A DNA stretch of 64,000 bases, from positions 28,804 through 92,803 of the forward strand of contig CAKRTC010000004.1 of NCBI GenBank assembly GCA_934402055.1, in the 5' to 3' direction. Origin of the DNA: an uncultured Lachnospiraceae bacterium. Its GTDB lineage: Bacteria; Bacillota; Clostridia; Lachnospirales; Lachnospiraceae. Position numbers and translations under genes: made by a program. The notes below the pieces were generated by a model, which ran no database searches, had not been told where the DNA came from, and saw nothing but the letters and a program-made list of their open reading frames with translations. Below, piece by piece: positions 33,945 through 42,759 of this stretch (the stretch's first letter is position 1; each line of letters starts with the position of its first letter).

Positions 33945-34273
33945 ATAAAGACCACCTCTGATTAATAGAATTATTACATTTAATCGGCTGATTAAACGAT
34001 TGGTTATTAATAAAGTTTGTAGATGCAATAGTGCACATACATCGTAATATTTTAGCATATATATTTACTTCGGTACACCTCAAAATACCGCAGAATGCTG
34101 TTTTTAAGACAAAACACCGCAGAAAAGCGTTTTATTTCCCAGTGCTTAATTTTTCTTATCAATTAAATAAGGATCGCTTCGTACTTCGTACTCGCGCAAT
34201 CTATAAAGTAAAAAGCGTACCTGTACATCCATACTGATACGCTTTTGCTATAAATCGAAGTTTTGTTTGTCTG
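33945..34273 (-). promoter_or_regulatory. Transketolase promoter region with an 18-nt palindrome
   Basis: A 329-nt stretch without a gene. TTTAATCGGCTGATTAAA (33979-33996) has perfect 7-bp arms and lies about 35 nt before the transketolase start, either an operator or a leader hairpin. A short GCTTCGTACTTCGTACTCGCGC tract at about 34176-34197 recalls the dispersed GC-rich repeat. The terminator of the NlpC/P60 gene is at its far end. Confidence 0.45.
34211..34247 (-). terminator. Terminator after the NlpC/P60 gene
   Basis: The arms AAAAGCGTA / TACGCTTTT with a TACCTGTACATCC-type interior, followed on the minus strand by TTTTTACTTT. It lies 27 nt after the stop. Confidence 0.8.
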
Positions 34274-36505
34274 CTAATCAAGCAAAGATCTGTAATACGG
34301 CCAGCTTGCCGTCATCTCGGATACTATTACATTGTTAATGACTCCTCCGGTCTCATGTATGCCGATGAAATTACCGTTCTGAGCCCAGCAAAGGAACATG
34401 ACAACATGTGCATCAGATCCTGTACGTATAATAATATCTCCCGGTTTTAGCTCCGAACGCTGTATCCTGCGTCCGCAGCCTATAAGCGTACCGGTACTTT
34501 CTCCGTCAAGACTGTGCCCTGTCACCGACCAATATACCCAGTTTATCCAGCCTGAGCAATCGAGCCCTTTTAGGATACGACCTCTGTAATCCGGACTAGT
34601 CAGAGTATAGAAGTTATTGCTGCTGTAACCGCCTCCGGAAGGCTTACCGCCCCAGTAATAAGGTATCTTGCCTACCGAATTCAGTGCATACTCAACTATG
34701 TTCTTTCTCGTTACGGAAACATCCGGTGAAAGTGAGTTAAGATAGCTGTTTATCTGTTCGGTAGTAAGTGAAGTCGACACCTTGATGGAAGATATCGAAA
34801 GGCCGTAGTTCTCAAGCCAGTCCTGTTCACAGAGCTTTTTAGCAAGCTCTATCTTATCTTCTGTCCAGCCCTGCCACTCATCATTGAAATTATCCTTGTT
34901 GTTTCCTATAGGATCTGCCTTAAACAGGGAATTCTTATCATCTATTCCTTTGATCGTAATACTTACATAGAGATCTATATGTCCCGGACAATATGACTGT
35001 GATACCGTTATCTTCTCTGAGTCTGCTGTACCTGTCTCTGTCGCTGTTTTAGTTTCTCCGCTTGTCTGTGTCTGAGCCGAAGCCTGCGAAGTCTGCTCTT
35101 GGTTTCCGACTGCCGCAGTACTCTCACTTACGGCTGCCGCTGCTGTTTCTGCCGGAGTCTCCGAAGTAGAGCTTGCAGCCGAAGTTCCGTTACTTGCCGG
35201 AGAGACCACAACATTATCAAATAAGCTGCTTGCGGCTGCACCGTTCATAAATATAGGAGTATCCTCTGACGGCGAAGCGAATGCCGCATCTGCAAAGCCG
35301 GTGTCTGCAGCGCCTACGACTGCTGCCGGCGTATCGGAAACCTCGCTTTGTGCCTCCGGAGCAGCTGTTGTCGGTGCTTCCGTCTGTGCCGTTCCGGGAG
35401 AAACAACAACATTATCATTGATCTTCTGCCAGGTATTCTTCTTTGAGGATAAGCCACCGCCTGATGTTGTACTTTCCTGTGCGGATGAAGTATGATCGTA
35501 GATCACAGCTGAAGATCTCTCCTCATAATTTCCTCCCGAACTGTTATTTTCTGCCGCAGCTGCCGTCCTTGTCATTGAGAGATCTCCGTTTGCGGCTGCA
35601 TAACCTGTCGGAACAGTTTCAGCGTCATTCACATTTACAGTTACATATTCCGAGGCTGACGCTGTAGTTTCAGAGGCACTTAAGCCTGTTGTCTGGACGG
35701 CATTTACACCCGTTCCTCCCTCAAGCTGAGTCTGAGCACGCTCTAAAGCAATAGCCTCATCCGCCTCCTGCTGTACTGTCCTGTTAAGACAGCCTGAATC
35801 GTAATAAACATTGCCGAGTGACACCTTAGAGCTTACCGATGCGGAAAATAGTGTTTCACAGTATTCCTGCATAGCCTCATAATCGTCCATCTCATGATAA
35901 TAAGCATAGACACTTGCGAGAGCCATTATCTCCTGAACGTTATAATATCCGCTTATATGATTGCCGTCTCCGTCATAGAAATTTACATTGACATTTCTGA
36001 AGCTGTTGACTGTCCAAGATGCCGGATCATCTGCCGATTGTGATGAGTCGTTGGGATTATATTTACCCATGACTCTGTCGATACCCAGTCCGAACTGAGA
36101 TGCGATCGCCTTTGGTGTTCTGTCTGTAAGGTCGAAATATGATGCAAAATATTCGGCATTCCTAGAGTTAAGCGCTGTATAAATCTTTCCTCCGTACGAA
36201 TTGATCGAATCTGAGGTATCCGCTCCGTCAGGGAAAAAATATGCAAGATTAAGCTTATCGGGAGCCGGTACAAATTTCTCATCATCCTCTGATGCCGCTA
36301 TAGTTTTAAGACTTGAGGTCGGTCTTGAATAAGTAAAGCCATCTCTTGATACGCTTTCCTCAACGGCTTTTTCCTCGGCTGTTTCCTCACTCGGCATGCT
36401 CTTTATGCCAAATGCAAGCAACACAAAAACAAAAGCCGCAAGATATCCGACAAGCATTGCTTTTATAATGTTCTTATTGTTTAAAAGCTCTTTAAATCTT
36501 TGCAT
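34274..36505 (-). CDS. Membrane-anchored NlpC/P60-type cell-wall hydrolase
   Basis: A 743-residue protein. One transmembrane segment is at about 14-34 (AMLVGYLAAFVFVLLAFGI). A long extracellular region follows, with a Ser/Thr/Ala-rich low-complexity stretch at about 250-490. The C-terminal C40 peptidase spans about 600-743. The catalytic Cys is in KGLDCSGWINWVYW (about 650), His in SDAHVVMFL (about 700) and a third polar residue in GIHETGG (about 717). It probably cleaves peptidoglycan stem peptides or modifies the wall. It lies 3 nt after rluD; TTTAAAGAGC-type codons give no strong ribosome site. Confidence 0.85.
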   Translation of the reverse strand: MQRFKELLNNKNIIKAMLVGYLAAFVFVLLAFGIKSMPSEETAEEKAVEESVSRDGFTYSRPTSSLKTIAASEDDEKFVPAPDKLNLAYFFPDGADTSDSINSYGGKIYTALNSRNAEYFASYFDLTDRTPKAIASQFGLGIDRVMGKYNPNDSSQSADDPASWTVNSFRNVNVNFYDGDGNHISGYYNVQEIMALASVYAYYHEMDDYEAMQEYCETLFSASVSSKVSLGNVYYDSGCLNRTVQQEADEAIALERAQTQLEGGTGVNAVQTTGLSASETTASASEYVTVNVNDAETVPTGYAAANGDLSMTRTAAAAENNSSGGNYEERSSAVIYDHTSSAQESTTSGGGLSSKKNTWQKINDNVVVSPGTAQTEAPTTAAPEAQSEVSDTPAAVVGAADTGFADAAFASPSEDTPIFMNGAAASSLFDNVVVSPASNGTSAASSTSETPAETAAAAVSESTAAVGNQEQTSQASAQTQTSGETKTATETGTADSEKITVSQSYCPGHIDLYVSITIKGIDDKNSLFKADPIGNNKDNFNDEWQGWTEDKIELAKKLCEQDWLENYGLSISSIKVSTSLTTEQINSYLNSLSPDVSVTRKNIVEYALNSVGKIPYYWGGKPSGGGYSSNNFYTLTSPDYRGRILKGLDCSGWINWVYWSVTGHSLDGESTGTLIGCGRRIQRSELKPGDIIIRTGSDAHVVMFLCWAQNGNFIGIHETGGVINNVIVSEMTASWPYYRSLLD

Positions 36506-36508
36506 TCG

Positions 36509-37441
36509 TTAACTCTTCAGTTTCTTAAGCGTTTCTTCAAAATAATCCGGGAGCGGAGCCGAAAACTCCATTCGCTCACCTGTACTCGGGTGTGTAAAGC
36601 CAAGCACGGCTGCATGCAGATACTGGCCTTTACCGGCAAACATATCCTTCTTGATGCCGTAGGTATCATCTCCCGCAAGCGGATGTCCTATATGTGACAT
36701 ATGAACTCTTATCTGATGAGTCCTTCCGGTATCAAGCTTACACTCCACAAGTGTCATCGGTATCTTATACTGTGCATGTGCCGGAAATCTATCCAACACC
36801 TTATAATGTGTCACCGCAGTCCGCCCTTCATAAGGAGGACATACCGCCATCATCTTGCGATCCGCTTTGCTTCTGTCGATATTGGCATCTACCGTACCCT
36901 CATCAACATTGAAGTTATTATATACCAATGCGATATACCGTCTTGTTATGCTGTGTTCCGCAAGCTGCGCCGCTATGCAGTTATGCGCTTTGTCATTCTT
37001 ACACGCAATGATAAGTCCCGTGGTATCTTTATCAATTCTATGAACGATACCCGGACGCATCTCGCCGTTTATCCCGCTTAGTGAGTCCTTGCAATGATGC
37101 ATCAATGCATTTACCAAGGTTCCGGAATAATGTCCGTTGGCAGGATGTACCACCATATCCTTAGGCTTATTGATGACTATAACATCATCATCCTCATATA
37201 CAACATCAAGCGGAATATCCTCGGCACATATATCTATCACTTCCGGCTCCGGGATATTTACATCTATAGTATCTCCGTACGTAAGTATATATCCTGCCTT
37301 TGTCTTGGCCCCGTTCACAGTAACATCTCCCGATTTGATGAGAGACTGGATACGCGAACGACTCATATCCGTAAGCCGCTCGGCAAGATATGAGTCCAGT
37401 CTGTCTTTATTCAGTTTTTCCGAATTATATGAAAATGTCAT
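36509..37441 (-). CDS. RluA/RluD-family 23S rRNA pseudouridine synthase
   Basis: A 310-residue enzyme. The S4 domain is at the N-terminus (DRLDSYLAERLTDMSRSRIQSLIKSGDVTVNG). The catalytic domain follows, with VVHPANGHYSGTLVNAL near residue 95, the catalytic Asp in GIVHRIDKDTTGLIIACKND near residue 128, and ECKLDTGRTHQIRVHMSHIGHPLAGDDTYG near residue 228. It isomerises uridines in large-subunit rRNA. Upstream neighbour is lspA, the usual pairing in Firmicutes. Confidence 0.94.
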   Translation of the reverse strand: MTFSYNSEKLNKDRLDSYLAERLTDMSRSRIQSLIKSGDVTVNGAKTKAGYILTYGDTIDVNIPEPEVIDICAEDIPLDVVYEDDDVIVINKPKDMVVHPANGHYSGTLVNALMHHCKDSLSGINGEMRPGIVHRIDKDTTGLIIACKNDKAHNCIAAQLAEHSITRRYIALVYNNFNVDEGTVDANIDRSKADRKMMAVCPPYEGRTAVTHYKVLDRFPAHAQYKIPMTLVECKLDTGRTHQIRVHMSHIGHPLAGDDTYGIKKDMFAGKGQYLHAAVLGFTHPSTGERMEFSAPLPDYFEETLKKLKS

Positions 37442-37456
37442 CCGTCCGAATTATTA

Positions 37457-37975
37457 TCAATGATGCTCACGAAGAAATGAAAAGCAGGCAAGATCTTCAT
37501 CACTGTACTTAAACATAATTAGTATCACCAGCATAAAAGCTCCGCAGGTCACATATATATCGGCAACATTAAAAACCGGAAAATCTATAGGCATAAAATA
37601 GATAAAATCAACCACATATCCGTTGATAAGTCTGTCTATAAAATTACCGAGCGCACCTGCTATAATTGCGCTCAAAGTAAGCTTAAGAGGGAGATACTTT
37701 CTTTCCTTAGGTATGCATGCGATCCCGGCAAGCAATACACATGATATGAGTGGTGCCAGTATCAGAAAGAATACTCTCATTCCGTTCATGATACCGAAGG
37801 CAGCTCCTCTGTTTTCTATATAAAGTAATTCCAAAACATTGTCTAAAATAACATATGGACCAGAATCCCTAAGCCCTGCAACGGCTGCATACTTTGTGAT
37901 CTGATCCAATGCTATCAGTACAATGATACCCGGCAGTACCGAGACTGCATTTCTTATGTACTGTTTAATATTCAT
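37457..37975 (-). CDS. lspA: Lipoprotein signal peptidase II
   Basis: A 172-residue aspartyl protease with four membrane segments that removes lipoprotein signal peptides. ALDQITKYAA is near residue 22, ENRGAAFGI near residue 55, GALGNFIDRLINGYVVDFI near residue 107 (first catalytic Asp) and FPVFNVADIYVTCGA near residue 132 (second Asp). Length is typical. It would process lipoproteins such as the TRAP receptor of this window. Confidence 0.96.
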   Translation of the reverse strand: MNIKQYIRNAVSVLPGIIVLIALDQITKYAAVAGLRDSGPYVILDNVLELLYIENRGAAFGIMNGMRVFFLILAPLISCVLLAGIACIPKERKYLPLKLTLSAIIAGALGNFIDRLINGYVVDFIYFMPIDFPVFNVADIYVTCGAFMLVILIMFKYSDEDLACFSFLREHH

Positions 37976-37984
37976 ATGTTGACT

Positions 37985-38554
37985 TTAGAATCCGTATCCG
38001 CCGGCCGCTCTTTGCTGATTGCGATCTGCTCTCTGTTCTCTGCTGCTGTAATCAATGCCTCCCTTAAAATCCCCGGAAAGCTCGATAGACTTAGGTGATG
38101 CAATAAAGATGTAGTTGGAAATGCCCTTAAGCTCTCCCGCAATAGTGTATACAGAACCCAGGCAGAAATCTATAACTCTCTGAGCCGAATTACCGTCAAT
38201 ACCCTCAAGATTAATTATGACTGCTCTTCCGTCATTGAGACAATCGGCAACTTCTCTGCACTCGTCCAGATTCTTAGGACGAAGCATAATAACTTCCATA
38301 TTGCTCTGCGGCATAGGAACTACCTTGTTGCGTGAGAAAACCGAGGCTTTAGGCTGTTCATCCTGCTCCTGTGACTTGTTGCGCTTACCAAAACCTGCGA
38401 AGAGACTGCCCTTTGATCTGTCGTCTTCCGCCTCATACTCGTCATCGTAATCCTCGTAATCTCCATCCTCGTTGTAATCATCATCAAGGAAATCATCTAC
38501 CTGATCATCGTCATATCTATTCTTGAATCCGCCTATTTTATCGAAGAAGCCCAT
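37985..38554 (-). CDS. sepF: Cell division protein SepF
   Basis: A 189-residue FtsZ-associated protein. The N-terminal membrane-binding helix MGFFDKIGGFKNRY is followed by a strongly acidic tract (about 16-48). The SepF core runs from about 84: VIMLRPKNLDECREVADCLNDGRAVIINLEGIDGNSAQRVIDFCLGSVYTIAG. A Gln/Arg/Gly-rich tail closes it. It anchors the Z-ring to the membrane. AAGGGA precedes the ATG, and a strong promoter lies about 100 nt upstream. Confidence 0.95.
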   Translation of the reverse strand: MGFFDKIGGFKNRYDDDQVDDFLDDDYNEDGDYEDYDDEYEAEDDRSKGSLFAGFGKRNKSQEQDEQPKASVFSRNKVVPMPQSNMEVIMLRPKNLDECREVADCLNDGRAVIINLEGIDGNSAQRVIDFCLGSVYTIAGELKGISNYIFIASPKSIELSGDFKGGIDYSSREQRADRNQQRAAGGYGF

Positions 38555-38658
38555 CTAAAATCCCTTCCTGTCATCGTATGCAACATATAGTGTATTATCG
38601 ACGGCATAAGTAGTATATATTGTGTTACGTATATTTTAACAAAAAATACGTTTCTATA

Positions 38659-38687
38659 ATTATCGTGAAAAACCGCCGCCGTGTCAA
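38659..38687 (-). promoter_or_regulatory. sepF operon promoter
   Basis: TTGACA, 17 nt, GATAAT on the minus strand; transcript start expected near 38652, giving a 5' leader of about 100 nt. It lies directly after the nadD stop side of the interval and probably drives sepF-lspA-rluD-NlpC/P60. Confidence 0.8.
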
Positions 38688-38710
38688 CCCTTTAATATGT
38701 TACAAACTTA

Positions 38711-39328
38711 TTAACTCAGTTTTTTATACAATTTTTGAGAAACAATAAAGTCTCTCACCTTGACCGGTACAAGCTTGGATATATCCTCATCCTTTTTTAC
38801 CATTTCGCGTATCATTGTGGACGAAATATCTATAAGAGGAGTATGGATTATACGTATATCCGCCTTTGTTTCTGAAAATTTCCGCTTTAGCTCTGATATC
38901 AGTTCTTCCGCCTCGGCAATGCTGCTTCCGTCTCTGAGAGCACAGAGTATAACAGCTTTTTCCAATATCGTCTCCGGTCTGTACCATTTATCAAGATACT
39001 TAAGAGAATCAAACCCCATTATGAAGAACAGCTCATCCGTAGGATACAGCTTACTCAATTTTATGAGTGTTTCCGCGGTATAGGTATGTCCTTTCGTCTT
39101 TATCTCCATATCTGAGCATTCAAAATGCGGATAATCTGCAGTGCCAAGCCCGGTCATCTCATATCTTGTCTCCGGTGACGAAACGCCGGAGCCCTGTTTG
39201 AAATAAGGGTCTCCGGCTGTCATAAATATGAGCTTATCCAGTGAATATTCTTCAAAAGCCGCATTTGCAATATTCAAATGTCCGAAATGGATAGGATCGA
39301 AGGTCCCGCCCATAATGCCGATCTTCAA
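38711..39328 (-). CDS. nadD: Nicotinate-nucleotide adenylyltransferase
   Basis: A 205-residue enzyme making deamido-NAD. The nucleotidyl transferase motif GIMGGTFDPIHFGHLNIANAA is at residue 4, FIMGFDSLKYLDKWYRPETIL near residue 101, and the second motif PLIDISSTMIREMV near residue 165 (ISST-R pattern). The start codon is TTG at 39328, supported by AAGGAG 9 nt upstream. Order obg-yhbY-yqeK-rsfS-nadD is a rearranged version of the common Firmicute set. Confidence 0.95.
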   Translation of the reverse strand: MKIGIMGGTFDPIHFGHLNIANAAFEEYSLDKLIFMTAGDPYFKQGSGVSSPETRYEMTGLGTADYPHFECSDMEIKTKGHTYTAETLIKLSKLYPTDELFFIMGFDSLKYLDKWYRPETILEKAVILCALRDGSSIAEAEELISELKRKFSETKADIRIIHTPLIDISSTMIREMVKKDEDISKLVPVKVRDFIVSQKLYKKLS

Positions 39329-39346
39329 CGAAATATCTCCTTAAGC

Positions 39347-39709
39347 TTAAAGCTCGTTTACGTCAACGATCTTACGTCCGTCCTTCCAGATACGCTCGAT
39401 GTCGTAGAAGAGACGATTTTCCTTATCAAAGATATGAACGATCACATCACGATAGTCCATAAGTATCCAGTTTGCAGACTGGCGTCCCTCTATCTGCTTA
39501 GGCTCAATTCCCATGCGTCCGAGTGTATCCTCAACATTATCGCAAAGTGCACCCGTCTGTCTGATATTGTCAGCTGAAGCAATAATAAAATAATCCGCCA
39601 TAACAGAAAGCGCACTGATATCAATAACGCTGATATCCATTGCCTTCTTATCCTCAAGTGCGGCAACCGTAGCCTTAACTATCTCCTTTGTTGTCGGCTG
39701 TGTATTCAT
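39347..39709 (-). CDS. rsfS: Ribosomal silencing factor
   Basis: A 120-residue RsfS/YbeB/Iojap protein that binds L14 and blocks subunit joining in slow growth. It contains KKAMDISVIDISALSVMADYFIIASADNIRQTGAL and EGRQSANWILMDYRDVIVHIFDKENRLFYDIERIW. ATG at 39709 overlaps the yqeK stop (ATGA), so I prefer it to the upstream in-frame start at 39739. Confidence 0.95.
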   Translation of the reverse strand: MNTQPTTKEIVKATVAALEDKKAMDISVIDISALSVMADYFIIASADNIRQTGALCDNVEDTLGRMGIEPKQIEGRQSANWILMDYRDVIVHIFDKENRLFYDIERIWKDGRKIVDVNEL

Positions 39710-40305
39710 TGATCGTCCTTTCTGTGGCTTTTGTACCACTCGTATGCGTTGAGTGTGTCGCTTACTATGGAAGCATTTTTGCTGCGCAGGTATGTGACAG
39801 TAGCACTCAATATCTCATAAACGCATTCATCAAGATCTGTAAATGCCAATCGTCTTGCAATATCAAGATCTGATGCCTTGTCTCTGAGCGGTTCGATATA
39901 ATCTGCGGTGAAGATTATCTTCTCAAGGGTACTCATATCCGGTCTTCCGGTCGTATGATAGCATACTGCGTTAATAATATCCTCATCATTGATCTCAAAC
40001 TCATGTCTGACAAGATAAGCGCCATACTTTGCGTGTATCACCTGCGGTGAAGCAAGCTCCTCATCACTTAGTTCGACTCCCTTCTTCCGACAAAGCTCAA
40101 TCAGTTCCTTGTCCGTATAACATTTGGCACAATCGTGCAGCAGACCTGCAAGCTCCGCCTTTAACGGAGGTATCCCGGTTCCGAATGCCATACAGGCAGC
40201 CGTATATGCCACCCCGAGCGTATGTTCGAAACGTTTTTCGTTCTGTTTCTTTTTAACCGCAGCTCTTAGCTTGGCAATATAGTCTATCGATATATCCTGT
40301 TCCAT
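39706..40305 (-). CDS. yqeK: HD-domain Ap4A hydrolase, YqeK type
   Basis: A 199-residue HD phosphohydrolase that splits diadenosine tetraphosphate symmetrically in the characterised relatives. RFEHTLGVAYTAACMA is near residue 25, AGLLHDCAKCY (the HD motif) near residue 53, HAKYGAYLVRHEFEI near residue 90, and VCYHTTGRPDMSTLEKIIFTADYIEPLRD near residue 113. It sits between yhbY and rsfS as in many Firmicutes. Confidence 0.92.
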   Translation of the reverse strand: MEQDISIDYIAKLRAAVKKKQNEKRFEHTLGVAYTAACMAFGTGIPPLKAELAGLLHDCAKCYTDKELIELCRKKGVELSDEELASPQVIHAKYGAYLVRHEFEINDEDIINAVCYHTTGRPDMSTLEKIIFTADYIEPLRDKASDLDIARRLAFTDLDECVYEILSATVTYLRSKNASIVSDTLNAYEWYKSHRKDDQ

Positions 40306-40358
40306 CCTTACGCCTCAAAACAGATGCATACCCTTTTCTGATCGTATCTAATACAAGA

Positions 40359-40655
40359 TCAGATATCTATCTTTCTCTTCTTAGGATCATGCTGATATTT
40401 GAACAGCACTATCTTGCTTCCTATAACCTGAACGACAAGTGAGCCGGTTCTCTCTGCTATTGCATTTGCAAGCTCATTCTTATCGTCATCATTATTCTTG
40501 AGTACATGTATCTTAACAAGTTCTCTCTTCTCAAGTGCCTCGGCAATTGCTTCGATATACTCATCGCTCAGACCGTTTCTTCCGATCTGAAAGATTGCAT
40601 CCTCAGTCATAGCTATGCCCTTGAGCACACTTCTCTGTTTACTCGTAATATTCAA
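40359..40655 (-). CDS. yhbY: CRM-domain RNA-binding protein YhbY
   Basis: A 98-residue ribosome-assembly RNA-binding protein. The fold is shown by TSKQRSVLKGIA at the start, FQIGRNGLSDEYIEAIAEALEKRELVKIHVLKN and GSLVVQVIGSKIVLFKYQ, the GxxG-bearing CRM domain. It begins within the last codons of obg. Start is a TTG at 40655, 7 nt after GGAGGA; another TTG at 40661 is too close to the ribosome site. Confidence 0.9.
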   Translation of the reverse strand: MNITSKQRSVLKGIAMTEDAIFQIGRNGLSDEYIEAIAEALEKRELVKIHVLKNNDDDKNELANAIAERTGSLVVQVIGSKIVLFKYQHDPKKRKIDI

Positions 40656-41928
40656 ATTCAAGTCCTCCTACGCGAACGGTATCGCCTTCCTGAAGTCCCA
40701 TTTTCTTGAGTTCGTTAATGATCTTCTGTTCCTTCATATAATCCTGGAAGAACTTAAAGCCCTTCTCGTCCTCAAGATTGGTATAGCCGAGCATTCTCTC
40801 GATACGAGGTCCCTCAACAACATAGACCTTGCCCGACTCCTTGTATATATTAAGCGGCAGCTCTTCGCCGAGATGCGCCTTAATGTCAAATTCCTTCTCA
40901 TATACGAGCGGTTCAAGCTTATTCTCCTTAAGGAGCTTAAGCACGGCATAAAGAAGTTCCTTGACTCCCTTGCCTGTAGCTGCCGATATAGGCATGACCC
41001 TGATGCCCTTAGGCTCGTACTCTGCCTTGATGCGTTCTATAACATCGTCATTTTCATCATAGATGGCATCGATCTTATTTGCTGCAATGATCATCGGTCT
41101 TGCCGTAAGATCCAGATCGAACTTCTCAAGCTCGGCATTGATCTTGGCAATGTCATCCAGAGGATCTCTGCCTTCTGTACCCGCAGCATCAACTACATGC
41201 ACAAGTACACGGCAGCGCTGGATATGCCTTAAGAAATCATGTCCGAGTCCGGCACCGTCTGCGGCGCCTTCTATGAGACCCGGTATATCCGCCATTATGA
41301 AGCTGTCTTCACCGTCACCCAGTTCAACTACTCCCAGATGAGGCTGTAATGTAGTGAAGTGATAATTTGCTATCTGCGGTCTTGCGTTTGAGGACATGCT
41401 GATAAGCGTGGACTTACCGACATTCGGGAATCCTACCAATCCTACATCTGCAATGACCTTGAGTTCAAGCAGCACCTCAAGTTCCTGTGCACGCTGTCCC
41501 GGCTGTGCAAATCTCGGTGCCTGCATAACAGAAGTCGCAAAGTGCATATTTCCGAGTCCGCCCTTGCCGCCGGTAAGGATAACCTCTCTCAGATTATCTC
41601 CGGACATATCGGTGATGACCTGACCTGTCTTAGCCTCCTTGACAACGGTTCCGTAAGGCACCTTTACAACAAGATCCTTACCGTTCTTTCCGTGACAGCG
41701 CTTCTTTCCGCCCTGTTCACCGTCTTCCGCGGCATATTTTCTCTTCATGCGGAACTCTCCAAGAGTAGTCATGCCCTTGTCGACTTCAAATATAAGATCT
41801 CCGCCTTTGCCGCCGTCACCGCCGTCCGGTCCTCCGTTTGGAACGAACAGCTCTCTGCGGAAGGAAATGTGACCGTCGCCGCCTTTACCGCTCTTAATTG
41901 TTATCTTCGCTGTATCTGCAAATGACAT
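40639..41928 (-). CDS. obgE: Obg-family GTPase
   Basis: A 429-residue GTPase for 50S assembly and stress. The glycine-rich Obg fold spans 1-158 (SGKGGDGHISFRRE, GGPDGGDGGKGGD), and the G domain about 159-335 has P-loop GFPNVGKSTLI, DIPGLIEGAADGAGLGHDFLRH and NKIDA. The C-terminal OCT domain covers about 345-425. I use the ATG at 41928 with AGGGAG; the longer upstream frame has no family match. Follows rpmA by 70 nt. Confidence 0.97.
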   Translation of the reverse strand: MSFADTAKITIKSGKGGDGHISFRRELFVPNGGPDGGDGGKGGDLIFEVDKGMTTLGEFRMKRKYAAEDGEQGGKKRCHGKNGKDLVVKVPYGTVVKEAKTGQVITDMSGDNLREVILTGGKGGLGNMHFATSVMQAPRFAQPGQRAQELEVLLELKVIADVGLVGFPNVGKSTLISMSSNARPQIANYHFTTLQPHLGVVELGDGEDSFIMADIPGLIEGAADGAGLGHDFLRHIQRCRVLVHVVDAAGTEGRDPLDDIAKINAELEKFDLDLTARPMIIAANKIDAIYDENDDVIERIKAEYEPKGIRVMPISAATGKGVKELLYAVLKLLKENKLEPLVYEKEFDIKAHLGEELPLNIYKESGKVYVVEGPRIERMLGYTNLEDEKGFKFFQDYMKEQKIINELKKMGLQEGDTVRVGGLEFEYYE

Positions 41929-41998
41929 AAAATACTCCCTGAGAAAACAAAGGACCATGTTATAAAATAACACAGTCCTCCTAATGAATCTTATCCGA

Positions 41999-42259
41999 TT
42001 AAGCCTGCTCCGGATATACAGAGCACTTCTTGCGGTCTCTGCCCCATCTCTCGTATCTAACGATACCGTCAACCTTGGCAAATAATGTATCATCCTTACC
42101 GATACCTACATTTGTACCCGGATGAATACGTGTTCCGCGCTGTCTGTAAAGGATATTTCCTGCAAGAACAAACTGTCCGTCAGATCTCTTAATACCAAGA
42201 CGCTGGGAATTACTGTCTCTTCCGTTCTTGGTGGATCCCATACCTTTTTTATGAGCCAT
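41999..42259 (-). CDS. rpmA: Ribosomal protein L27, without the Firmicute N-terminal extension
   Basis: An 86-residue bL27. It starts MAHKKGMGSTKNGRDSNSQR from the ATG at 42259 with TAGGAGG 7 nt upstream. Firmicutes usually make a longer N-terminus ending in F-F-A/S that is cut by the Prp protease. Here the upstream in-frame codons overlap the ribosome binding site and no prp gene lies between rplU and rpmA. So the protein is made in its mature form. Confidence 0.96.
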   Translation of the reverse strand: MAHKKGMGSTKNGRDSNSQRLGIKRSDGQFVLAGNILYRQRGTRIHPGTNVGIGKDDTLFAKVDGIVRYERWGRDRKKCSVYPEQA

Positions 42260-42327
42260 GAAAACACCTCCTAAAATTAGTGTATCAAGCATGTATGTCT
42301 GAGCCGAAGCTCCTTAAATACATGAAA

Positions 42328-42636
42328 TTACTTTGTGATGCTGTCGATCTTAACCTCTGTGAAAAGCTGTCTGTGACCGTTCTTCTTGTGATAGCCGGTC
42401 TTTCTCTTGTACTTGTATACAATAACCTTATCAGCCTTTCCGTTAGCGGTAACTGTTGCAGAAACCGAAGCTCCCGAAACTGTAGGATTGCCGATTACAG
42501 CATCCTCTCCGCCGATCATAAGAACCTGATCAAAAGTAATCTTGTCACCTTCAGCGGCCTCAAGCTTCTCAACTCTTATGATGTCTCCCTCGGTTACCTT
42601 ATACTGCTTTCCGCCTGTTGCGATAATTGCGTACAT
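42328..42636 (-). CDS. rplU: Ribosomal protein L21
   Basis: A 102-residue bL21: MYAIIATGGKQYKVTEGDIIRVEKL at the start, KVIVYKYKRKTGYHKKNGHRQLFTEVKI at the end. ATG at 42636 with AAGGAGG. rpmA follows after 69 nt with no prp in between. A promoter and structured leader precede it. Confidence 0.97.
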   Translation of the reverse strand: MYAIIATGGKQYKVTEGDIIRVEKLEAAEGDKITFDQVLMIGGEDAVIGNPTVSGASVSATVTANGKADKVIVYKYKRKTGYHKKNGHRQLFTEVKIDSITK

Positions 42637-42724
42637 GTAAGGTACCTCCTTCTTAAAAAAACTCGCTACTCCGGGTGGAATCCGATTCATCCGGACACAC
42701 TTCTACCCTTGTTATGCGGCATAC
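42637..42724 (-). promoter_or_regulatory. Structured 5' leader of rplU (possible L21 leader)
   Basis: The interval between the predicted transcript start and L21 contains TCCGGATGAATCGGATTCCA and CCCGGAGTAGCGAG followed by TTTTTTTAAGAAGG. It resembles the autoregulatory L21 leaders of Firmicutes in position and general layout. I cannot verify the consensus without a covariance search. Confidence 0.5.
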
Positions 42725-42730
42725 TTGAGT

Positions 42731-42759
42731 AGGATAGCAAAAAAGAATACGACTGTCAA
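42731..42759 (-). promoter_or_regulatory. rplU-rpmA promoter, -35 inside a terminator stem
   Basis: TTGACA, 17 nt, TATCCT on the minus strand. The TTGACA hexamer is part of the downstream arm of the terminator of the UxaA-type operon, so the two elements share DNA. Confidence 0.7.

Noticed and set aside
40639..42093. Long 484-residue version of Obg starting at 42093
   Set aside because: The first 55 residues have no Obg match; the ATG at 41928 has a good ribosome site and gives the standard N-terminus.
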